A stretch of DNA of 64,000 bases from Mytilus galloprovincialis (Eukaryota > Mollusca > Bivalvia > Mytilida > Mytilidae). This document shows positions 26,041-37,445 of the stretch, in pieces. The translations under genes were made by a program, and so were the position numbers. Each line of letters starts with the position of its first letter. Positions within the stretch are counted from its first letter, which is position 1. The stretch is from positions 3,933,112 to 3,997,111 of the forward strand of contig NC_134842.1 of the NCBI RefSeq assembly GCF_965363235.1, in the 5' to 3' direction. The notes beneath the pieces were generated by a model, which saw only the letters and a list, made by a program, of their open reading frames with translations, did no database searches and was not told where the DNA came from.

Positions 26041-26440
26041 ATTTTTTTTAGTAGCTTCAGAGAAATAGTTTTTGGCATATCTATATGATAGGGTACAATA
26101 TCCAACCACTAGTAGACGAAAAATGGCAAATTCTTTATTATTCAGTGTCAATTGAACTGGGACAATAACTCAAAATATAAAATTATAATGCAGGGAATTA
26201 ATTTTTCATATAACTTTGTTTTATGTACACACTAATTGCATTCTTACCACCTTCTAAGTTTCATTAAATTATGTTGTGCCGTTTGAACTAACAAGAAAAG
26301 GACAGACAAACTGACAGACTAAAACATCTTATCCCTGGCAAATACATTGTGTTGGGAGAATAATAAAACAAGTATTCGGGTTGACACAGTCAGGTTATAA
26401 GAAAACGCAGACAGATATTTATTTTTTGGCCATACAAAAT

Positions 26441-27443
26441 TCATTCCTCAGTCTGAAAGTAGTCCTGAATGCATTTCACACTCTTTGGTGGTATCTTATG
26501 GTCCTGTAAAACAAATTTCAATCCATTTACATCTCGTACAGATGCCAGTTTGAGGTGTTTCAACGATATACCATCTTTTGCTAGTTGCATGCAAACTGGC
26601 CTTGAAACAATTTTACTACTTAGTAAGCCAGAGTAGGAGTCCATGCAATTGTGGTATGACATGGCAAATACATCATCAGATTTCACTAGTAAAGCAAGTT
26701 TACTGTCATATAATGTTTTTAATGAATCCACATCCTCTATTGCATTGTGGGCGAGGTAATTTTCTCCTACAAACTGTTTGACAAGAGTCTGCTGCTTAAA
26801 ATTTTCTACATCATGTTTGGGAATATACTTTCTAGCCACTTTCATTGTGTCAATAAAACCTTTCACTGTTTCACAAAATGTCGAAAACAAATTATATTCT
26901 TTCAATTTGTTAACAATTACAGGAATGTCAAAGTTACAAATGTTATGACCTAATATTATTGGCTGATTCTGTTCCTTTAAAAAATGTATGAAATCAAGTA
27001 GAGCTTTATGAAGTGATACCGGTTCAACTATTTGTCCTCGAACATACATTTTATTCGTTCCATGGCTGTAAGTTATACCAGTTATCTTACTGGCCTCAAT
27101 CTGAATGTCCACTCTTGGAATGACATACCTATTAAAACTATTTGAATATGACTTAGCTGCTATTTGAATGATGTCGCTATTCCTTCCCAAGCCTGTTGTT
27201 TCTAAATTAAAAAAAACTTTGCATTCAGTGCCATCAATATTAAAAGGAAGTGGAATTTCTGTGGTAAGCTCAGGGTCCTGTTGTTGATCAAACTCCATTT
27301 GAGATCCATAGGTTTTACCTTCTCTTACAAGATGTTTACGCTCATTTGTATTGCGGTTCCTTTTCTTTTGTATACGGTCGACTTTTACAGCCGAAATTGC
27401 CATCGTAAATTCTCCAGGAGAGAGGTTTGCTGCTTCATTGATC
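26441..27443 (-). CDS. Terminal exon: end of Mutator-like transposase-domain protein plus DEDDh exonuclease domain
   Basis: The exon runs from an acceptor (TTTGTTTAG before ATCAATGAAG) at 27443 to a stop at 26441-26443. It opens INEAANLSPGEFTMAISAVK, a block I know from a mollusc and cnidarian family with a Mutator-like transposase domain. Counting from the internal Met (27403), the exonuclease fold spans about residues 60-245. Exo I reads FFNLETTGLG, where the usual first Asp is Asn66; Exo II has D159 (GHNICNFD); Exo III has H219 and D224 (HNAIED). The residue change predicts weak or lost metal binding and exonuclease activity. Three upstream exons join in frame. The transposase catalytic region is not seen in the window, so this is a partial, transposon-derived or domesticated gene. 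Confidence 0.75.
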
Positions 27444-27574
27444 TAAACAAAAATTGCAACATAATTAAAATGTTATACACATATGCATTAAAATATTAAA
27501 AATCATGAAAAAAACAGTAATCTCCATCTTGAACACAAATTTTGACCTATAATTGTAACTCTTTTTTTATTGTG

Positions 27575-27625
27575 ACTTGGATGGATAGTTGATTCATTAA
27601 CACACATACCACATCTTCTTATTTA
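27575..27625 (+). repeat. SINE-like tail fragment in an intron
   Basis: 'tgtgacttggatggatag' then 'taccacatcttctta' matches the 3' end of the SINE-like family. Confidence 0.5.
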
Positions 27626-28434
27626 TAAAGATAATAATTTGAGAAGAAAGTCAAAGATAATTGAGTTACATACTAGATAAACATAATTTGTGACTGTAAA
27701 TTGTACAATTTATATCTGCAGGGCTAAAAAAGCAATACTGTTACAGTAATCTCCTTGTATATAAACATTGGATGCAACATGTAACATGGTTTCAAAAGAT
27801 AAAATTTATTAAGGGAGAATGTGTAAGATATCATAAATGCCTCCGCTGTAGCTTTGCAATTTTCCAAGTTAAAAAGGGACAGAACTATAGATTGACAAAT
27901 GAGTCACAACACAAATTTGAACTCTGTCTGAGTGTTGTGATTCTTATATGTATCAGTTATATAAAGTCAAACTAATGTTAGAGTAAGGAAACAACACAAT
28001 TTGCAATTTTCCAAGTTATAAAGGGGCATGACTCTAGAACATTAAGTGTGACTCACTTTCCCTGATTAGGCAAACTTCAGTTAAAACTTCAGTTAGAGTG
28101 AGGTAAGGAAAGAGGATAAGAGTATGGTCAGACGGACGAAAAGTCATGGAGTGGACATACACAGAGTACTAGAAATTTAATTTTCATGAACTTTAGGTCA
28201 AGGTCTTATTTACCAATCCTGGAACTTGAGACAAGTAATATACCCACATACTTCAAATTCATTATATGCTACATCAAAAGATTAATAAAGTTATGGTCTG
28301 AACAGGCTTTTCTGAGAAGATGAAGAAGAAGAAAGAAATAGAAAGGGAAAGAAAATGAAGAAAATGAAGAAATCGTATTCAAACACTATGTCATCCTTCA
28401 TTCAAAAATAAGATGTAAAAATTTTCATAGTTAC

Positions 28435-28519
28435 CTTGGATAAGTAGCCATATCCTTCATTTTTCTGAAGCACAGCTGCAGATAGCCTATTCTGAAGTGA
28501 GCATGATCCACCATAATGT
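28435..28519 (-). CDS. Internal exon of the Mutator-like/exonuclease gene
   Basis: 85 bp with consensus borders: acceptor TTTTTTAG before ACATTATGG, donor AAG then GTAACT. Its translation, completed by the preceding exon, is RHYGGSCSLQNRLSAAVLQK followed by NEGYGYLSK. HYGG and AAVxQKNEG are conserved landmarks of the family, and the phase joins the neighbouring exons on both sides. Confidence 0.75.
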
Positions 28520-28774
28520 CTAAAAAAGAGTATGAAGAACTATTTAAGTACATTAAAATATATTCCCCTCTTCATTTATTTGAACTTGATGTCAAAGGTG
28601 CAGGTAACAGTAACATACCAACTCACAAAATATGAAGACTCTTTGCAAAAGATTAATATTTTTAGATAAAGTTTTACTATGATAGTAATAACTACCTCCA
28701 TTGAAAACTAATAAACTGCAACCTGCCTGACAAGAAAATTAAGTTTTACATGTATTTTTTTTTATTGTTATTGG

Positions 28775-29135
28775 CTTTCAACTAGCTGTCAGTAATTGCA
28801 ATGTTACATATTTGTTTATCATTTATTTTCTTTTTTACATTAATTTTGCCGTTAGTTTTCTTGTTCAAATTGTGTTGACTGTTGTACTTTGACATATGTA
28901 TAATTGGTTTCTCTTTATAAATTGTGACTTGGATAGAAGAGGTGTCTCATTGACACTATTACCACATCTTCGTATATAAATTTGTGATTTGGGGCCTTTT
29001 ATAGCTAACTTTTTTCATATGAGAATTGCTCATTGTTAAAGGCCTTACTGTAACCATAGCTGTTAATTTCTGAGTCATTTGGTCTATTGTATAGAGGTGT
29101 TTTATTGGTACAGTAATCATACGACATATTTTTTT
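28775..29135 (+). repeat. Two SINE-like copies head to tail in an intron
   Basis: 28775-28975 runs from 'ggctttcaactagctgtcag' to 'taccacatcttc', and 28985-29130 repeats 'ggggccttttatagct', 'gctcattgttaaaggcc' and a decayed tail. Both resemble the 43.7-kb copy. Confidence 0.6.
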
Positions 29136-29210
29136 TATACTTATATTCATTGTTGCTTAAGAATGGGAACTGAAATGCATTTAATTTAATACCAAATAAT
29201 TATAAATTAC

Positions 29211-29381
29211 CTTGATTTAGGTGCCTTTACAGATACAATCTGGTTAAAGCTTTCATTTGACTGTGTAGATCCAAGATCATTTAAAGAATTACTCCTACCA
29301 ATCATTTTTGTCACTAAATTATTCAATTCAACCTTTAATCCTTCAGACTTGAGTGGTTTCCCATTTGGTAAACTTTTATAC
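29211..29381 (-). CDS. Internal exon of the Mutator-like/exonuclease gene
   Basis: 171 bp with acceptor CATTTCAG and donor AAG/GTAATT. It encodes YKSLPNGKPLKSEGLKVELN, a variable stretch, then LGSTQSNESFNQIVSVKAPK. The KSLPxGKxL and SQxNESxN...KAPK blocks match the family in order. The first base completes an ATG codon begun in the upstream exon, so the phase is consistent. Confidence 0.75.
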
Positions 29382-29519
29382 CTGAAATGGAGATGAATGA
29401 AAATAAAGTTTACATTTCAAATTTGAATTTGCACAAAATACTTAACCTGAAACTTTAGTGTTAGCATATATGCTCTATATTTCTGTAAATGGGCAGATCA
29501 AGAAATTTTAAAATAGTGG

Positions 29520-29850
29520 CAGGAGGTGTTAAGAAAAAAGGGGAGGTCTTAGAAAAAAGAGGGCGCAGCTTAATACAACTGCAGAGGTCTGACTTTAAAT
29601 CAAAAATCTAAATACATGGTTAGATTCAGCATATAAAAGAACCTGATATATTCCTCTTTTTTTAAAAATCAAATAAATTTCAATTTGGACCCTTTGGACC
29701 TCAATGTGGGCCAATTTAAATGGGGCTCAAAATTATAAAAACTTAATACACGGTTAGATTCAGCATATCAAAGAACCCCATATAAATGATATATATTAAA
29801 TTTTTGCCATAAATCCAAAAACTTAATACACGGTTAGGTTCAGCATATTA
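29520..29850. repeat. Traces of the 'cacggttagattcagcatat' repeat in an intron
   Basis: 'ttagattcagcatat' with 'aaagaacc' recurs three or more times (about 29620, 29752 and 29832), like the tandem core of the family-2 elements at 50.5 and 60.0 kb. This is a decayed or partial copy. Confidence 0.5.
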
Positions 29851-29865
29851 AAGAATAAATTTTTA

Positions 29866-29955
29866 TGATTGACATATGTATAATTGGTTTCTTTTTACAA
29901 ATTGTGACTTGGATGGAAGAGGTGTCATTGGCACTCATACCACATCTTCTTATAT
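29866..29955 (+). repeat. SINE-like tail fragment in an intron
   Basis: 'gacatatgtataattggttt' then 'attgtgacttggatgg' and 'cataccacatcttctta'. The same blocks occur at 28890-28970. Confidence 0.55.
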
Positions 29956-30026
29956 CTATTATTTTTTTGAGAAATAAGACAATACAGAAAATGATATGTT
30001 GTCAATACCAGTATAGAAGATCTTAC

Positions 30027-30218
30027 ATAAATTTTTCTGGATTTTGATGATAGCTACACCAGTCAGCATCTTTACAATTTTCATGTGATCCAAAAATATG
30101 TGGTACAATTCTTTGCAGCCCAATCTTAATGTCATCTTCATTGTCACCTCCCTTAATGGCATACATAAAGCACCTCAAAATATATTGTTTTGTTTCATCC
30201 TTTAGCAATTCTTTGTAA
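30027..30218 (-). CDS. Most upstream recognised exon of the Mutator-like/exonuclease gene
   Basis: 192 bp between acceptor TTATTTTGCAG and donor AT/GTAAG. The translation reads YKELLKDETKQYILRCFMYA, then IKGGDNEDDIKIGLQRIVPH, then IFGSHENCKDADWCSYHQNP. The 'IVPHIFGSHENC...WC' block is typical of the family just before the KSLPxGK exon. The exon needs two bases from an earlier exon, but no convincing preceding exon was found between here and the Penelope fragment at 31.3 kb. The gene may be truncated at its 5' end. Confidence 0.7.
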
Positions 30219-31063
30219 CTGCAAAATAAGAAACAAATAATGAATGTAAAAAAGCTCTTGAATACCGAATACGTTCGAAAATGTATATCACATATACAGG
30301 TGAAATTGGTATATTGCTTTTAAGGTAAACGCTTTTCATGATTTACTTCGTAAGTCAATAGTATTTTTACTTTATAACGATTTCAGCATTCCAACTGCTA
30401 CTTACAATATCCAGAAACTCAGCATCTGCTCCAAATCCTATGGCGTTTACATATCTTAATGTCTACATTACGCCCGTTCAGTGTCCCGTTACATATTGTC
30501 GCCAACAACTGTAATGTGTCCTGTCACATAATCTGCATCAACATGGTTATCAAGCAGGACGATTGAAATCGGCACTACTAGTATATAGGTTTAATGGTGA
30601 TCAACACGATTAAATTGAAGGACACAACATCGTTGTGTGTCAACAGACCGTCGACATTATTTTGTGGAATTTGATCCTTATGGATACCAAAACAATATGT
30701 AGTTCTCTGATTTATAGATGAACCAATTGTGTCCAATCCTCTTTTGGGATATTTTGACTGAAGAGGTATTCAAATGGCAGGCGATATGTATAAAGAAGGT
30801 GACCCTGTATTATGAGATGTTGAGGTTCACTTATTTTCTTATTCTAATGAGTCCTCTTGTTCAAAGTTGTCTCATTGGAAATAATGCAACTTCTGCTAAT
30901 TTTTAACAGAACAAGGTTTGAACATCGGTAAATAACTGTTGGTTATAATAACCGATTAAGAAACATTTAAACGTTTTGGCTTTCAAATATTTGAAGGTAA
31001 ATCCGGAAAAGTGCAGCAGACTCATGAACAGTTGTTATCCATTCGTTTGATGTTTATGAGCTT

Positions 31064-31293
31064 TTGATTTTGCCATTTGATTGGAACCTTTATTTTGAGT
31101 TTTCCTTGGAGTTCAGTATGTTTGAGATTTTACTTTTTATCAATCTGATGTTTTCATTTTATAAGTTGTGTTTTACAATGTCATGTGTACTATTGTTTTT
31201 CTGTTTGTCTTTTTCATTTTTAGCCATGGCGTTGTCAGTTTGTTTTAGATTTATGAGTTTGACTGTCCCTTTGGTATCTTTCGTCCCTCTTCT
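31064..31293 (+). repeat. Dispersed repeat abutting the Penelope fragment
   Basis: 'ttttagccatggcgttgtca' followed by 'ttatgagtttgactgtcc' and 'ggtatctttcgtccctctt' recurs inverted at 46615-46858. It ends exactly where the Penelope-like coding sequence begins. Confidence 0.65.
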
Positions 31294-32001
31294 GTGGGAA
31301 CAAACTGTGCGCCTCTTCTTGCCGACTTCTTCTTATTTTCATATGAATCGGAGTTCCTTCAGACACTTGTCAAAAACAAGAGGATCAAAGAAGCCAGATT
31401 ATTTAATTTCACTTTCAGATATATTGATGATGTTCTTTCCATACACAATTCAAACTTTTCTGATTGGGTTCAATTAATATATCCCTCAGAAGTAGAAATT
31501 AAAGAAACAACAGATACCGCCTCATTTTTAGACTTATATCTCGAATTTGACTTAGACAGTCATCTCAGTACCAGAATCTATGACAAACGACACGATTTTA
31601 ATTTTGAAATTATAAATAACCCCCACCTTAGTAGCAATATACCAACTTCACCTGCATATGGGATATATATTTCCCAACTTATTCGATACTCAAGAGCTTG
31701 CGGTTCCCACTCAGACTTTGTAAAACGTCATCAGTGTCTGAGTAGAAAGTTGATGCACCACTGGTATGTCAAAGAACGTCTCGTCCTTTTTCAAAAAAAA
31801 ATTATCGGAAGGTACCAAGACCTGCTAGATAAATTTCCCGTATCAATTTCACAAATAATACATGATGGTCTTGGTGTATATATTCTGCGTACTGATGTTG
31901 TTTATTATCTTAACAACGTGTTATATTGTTCTTTCATTTGTCTTTGTTCTGTTATAAACATAACTTTTACTGTTGGATTGTTTTATGTGATATCCATTTA
32001 A
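31294..32001 (+). mobile_element. Penelope-like element, truncated reverse transcriptase fragment
   Basis: The open frame begins MGTNCAPLLADFFLFSYESE, then has FRYIDDVLSI (catalytic YIDD at residues 43-46), FLDLYLEFD, YDKRHDFNFEIINNPHLSSN and SPAYGIYISQLIRYSRACGS. These are signature blocks of Penelope-like RT from the active site through the thumb. Everything N-terminal of the GTNCAP block is absent and no GIY-YIG endonuclease is seen, so this is a 5'-truncated, inactive copy. The tail of the frame runs into non-coding 3' sequence. Confidence 0.85.
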
Positions 32002-32559
32002 CGTGGCTCGGTACTTAAACATCTCGTCAATGTGTTTGTATTATCTTTCATTTTTCGCTAGTGTTGTTTGTACATCCGACTGTTTTGTGTTTCTTTGGTT
32101 CTTATAACGTGACTCTGTACTTTAAAAGATCCCGTCAATATGATATTGTTCGTTCTATTATATGTCATTATGATATATTTCTATTATGAATTACAAAAAA
32201 CGTTGAACCACAAACGTCAAAATCATTCAATCGCGTAGTGGAATGAACTATTTGTGGGTTCTTATAAATTCTATATAACTTTAGGACTATTTTAAATATC
32301 GGTCTATTTCTGAAATTAATTCTTACATACTTTGATTTTTTAACCCTGTATGCTAACATTGCCCACGTGTAATTTTTAAATTGTTTGTATATACTTTGAA
32401 CGAAAAATTTATGTGACGTATAAAATTTTCTGACGTCAGACACGCAAATCAATGAATGTGTTTGTAGATTTTGTGAAATTGTTCCTTTTAAAATTGTTAC
32501 ACGATGATGACTGTTGTACCCATATTTTTGACTATTTTATTTATTATGTCTGTTTAGTT

Positions 32560-32810
32560 CACATATCATTGTAAATATAACGTAATTTGACAAGACTGTC
32601 ATCAAAGTGAGAGGTTTAGCGCTTTAAAGCCAGGTTTAATTCACCATTTTCTACATTTGACAAATGCCTGTACTATGTCAGGAATATGACAGTTCTTGTC
32701 CATTCGTTTTTCATGTTTTTTGTCATTTGATTTTGCCATGTGATAATGGACTTTCCGATTGGATTTTCTTCTGAGGTCAGTATTTTTGTGATTTTAATTG
32801 TTGGTACTGA
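32560..32810 (+). repeat. Penelope-associated 3' segment
   Basis: 'agtgagaggtttagc', 'ccaggtttaattcacc' and 'gtcaggaatatgacagtt' recur at 49.1-49.3 kb (plus), 36.48-36.64 kb (minus) and 44.03-44.20 kb (minus). Its position downstream of the RT fragment suggests it belongs to the Penelope-like family. Confidence 0.6.
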
Positions 32811-32886
32811 CGTTGTTTATCATCTAAATAACTCACACAACTCTGTCAATATAATTGAACTTTGTGTGACTGCCATACAAGTCAGG

Positions 32887-32992
32887 AGTCGATTTCACAA
32901 AAACAAACTTACGACAAAGATTGATCGTAAGTCAGGAACAATTCAGTGTACTTACGATTCATCTGTCGTAAGTTGTTTTGTGAAGTCGACTC
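32887..32992. repeat. Short foldback element
   Basis: 'agtcgatttcacaaaaa' with 'aacttacgac' is inverted as 'gtcgtaagttgttttgtgaa' and 'gtcgact' about 50 bp later. It would form a hairpin of about 25-28 bp per arm. It is probably a tiny MITE. Confidence 0.6.
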
Positions 32993-33360
32993 AATTAAGA
33001 GTTTTAGCCATCTATACAACTAGGTCTAATACGCAATTTCTATGTATGAAGAAAAACCAACAGTCCTAGACATAAAAAACGAAGAATAAAATATGGAAAC
33101 AATACTTCATAAATTTTACTTGTCCCAATCTATTTTCTGAACTTTCCTACATCATGAACTATCAAAGTCAAACACTAAAAAGCCAAGGATGTATAAGAAA
33201 CTAAATAATTGATCAGCTTTATGACGAAAATGGCATAATGATGATAGTTTAATACATCTAATGTCAAATCTGCTTGAGGGGGATGAAACTTTAGTTTCTA
33301 ATAATCTATAAATGTTTGAACGTACATTTTAAGAATTTTTTTTATATTCCATGTCAGTAG

Positions 33361-33468
33361 TACTCAGTACTAAAGTACTGACTACAGTACCAAAGTACTG
33401 ACTACAGTACCAAAGTACTGACTACAGTACCAAAGTACTGACTACAGTACCAAATTACTGACTACTAA
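33361..33468 (+). repeat. 20-bp tandem repeat, about 5 copies
   Basis: The unit 'agtaccaaagtactgactac' is repeated nearly perfectly; the last copy carries 'aaatta'. It contains the palindromic core 'agtact'. Confidence 0.9.
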
Positions 33469-33639
33469 TTTGACAATACACTCGGGGACTGGTAGTTCAC
33501 CAGCAGCTGTATCCACCCAGTGCTGTAAACAAAATTAAATCAACACTTTTTAAATTCTATTCGTACGACACTCTTTTCTAGATTTACCTTCACAGGAAAG
33601 TTTACATCTAATTAATCGATCACAGGGACGTATGTTAAA

Positions 33640-33830
33640 CTGGTCAAAGATATCAGGATAACAAGTTCGTACGCGTTTCGTCTACGAAAGTGAAGCTCTG
33701 ATAAAAAGTAGTTATAAAGATCAAATAAGGTACGAAGTAGAAGAGCGTTGAAGACCCAAAAGGTCTAAAAGGTTTTTTTTTCAAATACAGCTAAGATAAG
33801 CTATTCATGGAGTAGGGAATCCTTAGTATT
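33640..33830 (-). repeat. Degenerate copy of the Penelope/hammerhead-end repeat
   Basis: The minus strand contains 'gtagacgaaacgcgtacgaa', which matches the stem II to stem III part of the hammerhead copies at 36.3 and 42.9 kb. The flank ('acgaag', 'agagcgttgaagac', 'aaaaggt') matches the flank at 42.7 kb. The CTGATGA core is lost, so no ribozyme is predicted. Confidence 0.5.
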
Positions 33831-34058
33831 TCGAAAGGTTTTGTTAACAGTTGATTAACAATTATGCCTTTATCAATGATTGTTCATGTCAAAACATCTA
33901 AGTATTACTGGGCTTGTTATACTTTCGGCCAAGTGCCCATAACTAAACATCTTATAAAAACAATAATTAAAATTTTGTTCTGCAGTCCATCGTATGATAG
34001 AAGAATGAAGAGCATTCATATAACTCTATTCAGTGTCCATTACAAACATGATTTGTTG

Positions 34059-35489
34059 GATCATCCAACAGTACTGTAAACTGTTATGGTGAAGATCAGA
34101 TACATACGGTTGATCATCCAACAGTACTGTAAACTGTTATGGTGAAGATCAGATGCATACGGTTGATCATCCAACAGTACTGTAAACTGTTATGGTGAAG
34201 ATCAGATGCATACGGTTGATCATCCAACAGTACTGTAAACTGTTATGGTGAAGATCAGATACATACGGTTGATCATCCAACAGTACTGTAAACTGTTATG
34301 GTGAAGATCAGATACATACGGTTGATCATCCAACAGTACTGTAAACTGTTATGGTGAAGATCAGATACATACGGTTGATCATCCAACAGTACTGTAAACT
34401 GTTATGGTGAAGATCAGATACATACGGTTGATCATCCAACAGTACTGTAAACTGTTATGGTGAAGATCAGATACATACGGTTGGTCATCCAACAGTACTG
34501 TAAACTGTTATGGTGAAGATCAGATACATACGGTTGATCATCCAACAGTACTGTAAACTGTTATGGTGAAGATCAGATACATACGGTTGATCATCCAACA
34601 GTACTGTAAACTGTTATGGTGAAGATCAGATACATACGGTTGATCATCCAACAGTACTGTAAACTGTTATGGTGAAGATCAGATGCATACGGTTGATCAT
34701 CCAACAGTACTGTAAACTGTTATGGTGAAGATCAGATACATACGGTTGATCATCCAACAGTACTGTAAACTGTTATGGTGAAGATCAGATACATACGGTT
34801 GATCATCCAACAGTACTGTAAACTGTTATGGTGAAGATCAGATACATACGGTTGATCATCCAACAGTACTGTAAACTGTTATGGTGAAGATCAGATACAT
34901 ACGGTTGATCATCCAACAGTACTGTAAACTGTTATGGTGAAGATCAGATACATACGGTTGATCATCCAACAGTACTGTAAACTGTTATGGTGAAGATCAG
35001 ATACATACGGTTGATCATCCAACAGTACTGTAAACTGTTATGGTGAAGATCAGATACATACGGTTGATCATTCAACAGTACTGTAAACTGTTATGGTGAA
35101 GATCAGATACATACGGTTGATCATCCAACAGTACTGTAAACTGTTATGGTGAAGATCAGATACATACGGTTGATCATCCAACAGTACTGTAAACTGTTAT
35201 GGTGAAGATCAGATACATACGGTTGATCATCCAACAGTACTGTAAACTGTTATGGTGAAGATCAGATACATACGGTTGATCATCCAACAGTACTGTAAAC
35301 TGTTATGGTGAAGATCAGATACATACGGTTGATCATCCAACAGTACTGTAAACTGTTATGGTGAAGATCAGATACATACGGTTGATCATCCAGCAGTACT
35401 GTAAACTGTTATGGTGAAGATCAGATACATACGGTTGATCATCCAACAGTACTGTAAACTGTTATGGTGAAGATCAGATACATACGGTT
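34059..35489 (+). repeat. 53-bp satellite/minisatellite array, exactly 27 units
   Basis: The unit begins 'gatcatccaacagtactgta' and ends 'cagatacatacggtt'. 1,431 bp equals 27 x 53 with no length variation. Units differ only by rare substitutions (for example 'gatgcatac' for 'gatacatac' in a few units, one 'ggtcatcc', one 'ccagcag'). Each unit holds the palindrome CAGTACTG and an AACAGT...ACTGTT inverted repeat. The left edge forms TGTTGGATCATCCAACA, a perfect palindrome around one base. The right edge coincides with the start of a MITE. Confidence 0.95.
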
Positions 35490-35743
35490 GCTGGATGAGG
35501 CCATTTCACCTTTTCGCGTTTTCGTGTTTTTCTCCTTTCACTTTGCAAACGCGAAATCGATAAATCGGGAAAACAGGAATTAAGTAAATCGAGAAATCGA
35601 GTATTCGAGAAAGCGAAAACACGACTTCCAGAAATCAAACGTTTTCGCGTCTTTGCTCTCCTGATTTCTAGATTTCGATTTCTCGTAAGTGAAAGGAGAA
35701 AACGATAAAACGATAAAAGACGAAATGGCCATATCCGGCAACC
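35486..35743. mobile_element. 258-bp MITE with imperfect 22-bp TIRs
   Basis: The left end ggttgctggatgaggccatt and the inverted right end ggttgccggatatggccatt match at most positions. The interior is rich in 'cgaaa', 'gagaaa' and 'ttttcgcg' words. A 60-codon frame inside is not a gene. Confidence 0.65.
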
Positions 35744-36300
35744 ATAGATACAGTCTATTCAATCAATCCACCATTTGCTAAAAAATCAAGTGTTCAAAGG
35801 GTGGTAACTCTTTTTCTAAAAATAACAAATTTAATTCCTATTCGTTTTTATTAAAAAGATAAATTTGTAACGAATCATTGAAGAGAATGAAATATTTCTG
35901 AATGTTTACCTGTTTGACATATTTATGTGTTATTTTTGAAAAAAGCATCTTCAAGTTTTATGTTGACTTATCGAGGAAGTTTTTAATTTAATCTTGGTAT
36001 ATATGATTAGTTTATTCAACCACAATTGTATCTTTCCCATATCATTATTTTTGTCTGATATATTTAGTATAAAAACAGTATTTCACTAAATATACACGAG
36101 AAAAAATACCCATATTATTTTATAATAAATAACTTATCTATCAGTCTGTATAGGGCATTTAGGAATTTAAATGTTTGTTTCGTATGTACCATTTTTTTAA
36201 TGTTCGTTATTTTTTTTTGTATTCAGATTAAAACAGAAAGGATCATGTTTACTGTTTTACACAAGTCGAATCAAATAGTTATCAAAGGTACCAGGATTTT

Positions 36301-36354
36301 AATTTAGTACGTCAGACGCGCGTTTCGTCTACATAAGACTCATCAGTGACGCTC
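36301..36354 (-). ncRNA. Hammerhead ribozyme (Penelope/retrozyme type)
   Basis: On the minus strand the conserved core is present: CTGATGA (36346-36340), stem II GTCT-tatgt-AGAC, GAAA (36326-36323), then a short stem III pairing ACG with CGT around 'cgcgtctg', and the cleavage dinucleotide TA (cut after 36308). Stem III has a C-A mismatch next to its loop. Stem I pairing is not well defined. A degraded second copy lies in the same orientation at 36415-36471. Confidence 0.7.
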
Positions 36355-36370
36355 ATACAATTTGTATTTG

Positions 36371-37445
36371 TAGTCTTTACGTTAATATATCGTTTATACT
36401 CAAAAGATCTCATACAGATATCAGGTTCCTACTTTGATGCGCGTTTTGTCAACAGGAGACTCATCAGTGACGTCCCAAATCAAATGATAAAACACATCAA
36501 ACGAATGGACAACATCTGTCATAGTCCTGACTTAGTACAGGAATTTTCAAATGTAGAAAATGGTGGATTGAACCTGGTTTAATAGCGCTAAACTTCTGAC
36601 TTGTAGGACAGTCGCATCAAATTCCATTATATTTTAATTATGTGTGAACAAAACAGACTTAATACGCCACTGTCTGTGGTGACGTTTGTTATTCTGAGGT
36701 TTACATGTTTAAATGTACTATTATATAATACAATGGTGCGTTTGTCTGTGCTGTTTGTTCTTGTGTGTGTTTGTACTGTATTCCTATAACGTAGTGTTGT
36801 CATTTTAGTGATATTTATTTTAACATTGTCATATAAACAGTAGGTTTTTGCTGGCCATAGAACCAGGGTCATTCAACCCACTATTTTTTCTGAAAACGTC
36901 CTGAACCAAGTCCAGGATATGGCAGTTGTAATCAAAGAGTCCGTTTCGATGTATGCGTGCGTTTGTTTTTCAGTGATTTTGTTGTTCTGTTGTTTACCTC
37001 TTATAGTTGATGTGTGTTCCTAGGATTTAGTTGCAACCTGGATTTGTTTTCTCTTAATCTATTGATGACGATTAAACAGCGGTATACTACTCTTTCCTTT
37101 ATTTTTGAATCAGCGTGCCTATTACCAGCCCAGTGATCAGTACTGATATGTTAACATGAACATAAGTTTACCGTTTGCAAAACTTCAAATTGTTCGGCAT
37201 AATGCAGGTTTTCACCCAATGAATAGTTTACCTTCATTTGAATTCAGCATAACCTTTCGAAATAGTTGGTCCTCGATGCTATTTAGATTTGTAATCCATT
37301 CGGCATTTCAAATAAATTGTTTGATTCGAGTGTCACTAATGAGTCTCTTGTTGACAAAACGCGCATCAAAGTAGAAACCTGATATCTGTGTGAGTTCTTT
37401 TGAGTATGAACGATAACTGGTATATCATTATAAAGACTACAAATA
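36371..37445. mobile_element. Element bounded by inverted repeats of about 100 bp, Penelope-related
   Basis: 36371-36471 ('actcaaaagatctcatacag', 'atatcaggttcctactttga', 'tgcgcgttttgtcaacagga') is inverted at 37328-37445 with high similarity. Between them are a minus-strand Penelope-associated segment (36480-36640) and no coding sequence. The arms include degraded hammerhead cores. Confidence 0.6.

Noticed and set aside
30405-30475. Possible extra upstream exon of the exonuclease gene (reads LRYVNAIGFGADAEFLDI)
   Set aside because: It has a good donor-like GTAAGT, but its phase does not join the next exon and it has no family landmark.
34059-35489. Regular array as a possible CRISPR
   Set aside because: Units are contiguous with no unique spacers, and the surrounding DNA is eukaryotic. 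It is a tandem satellite.
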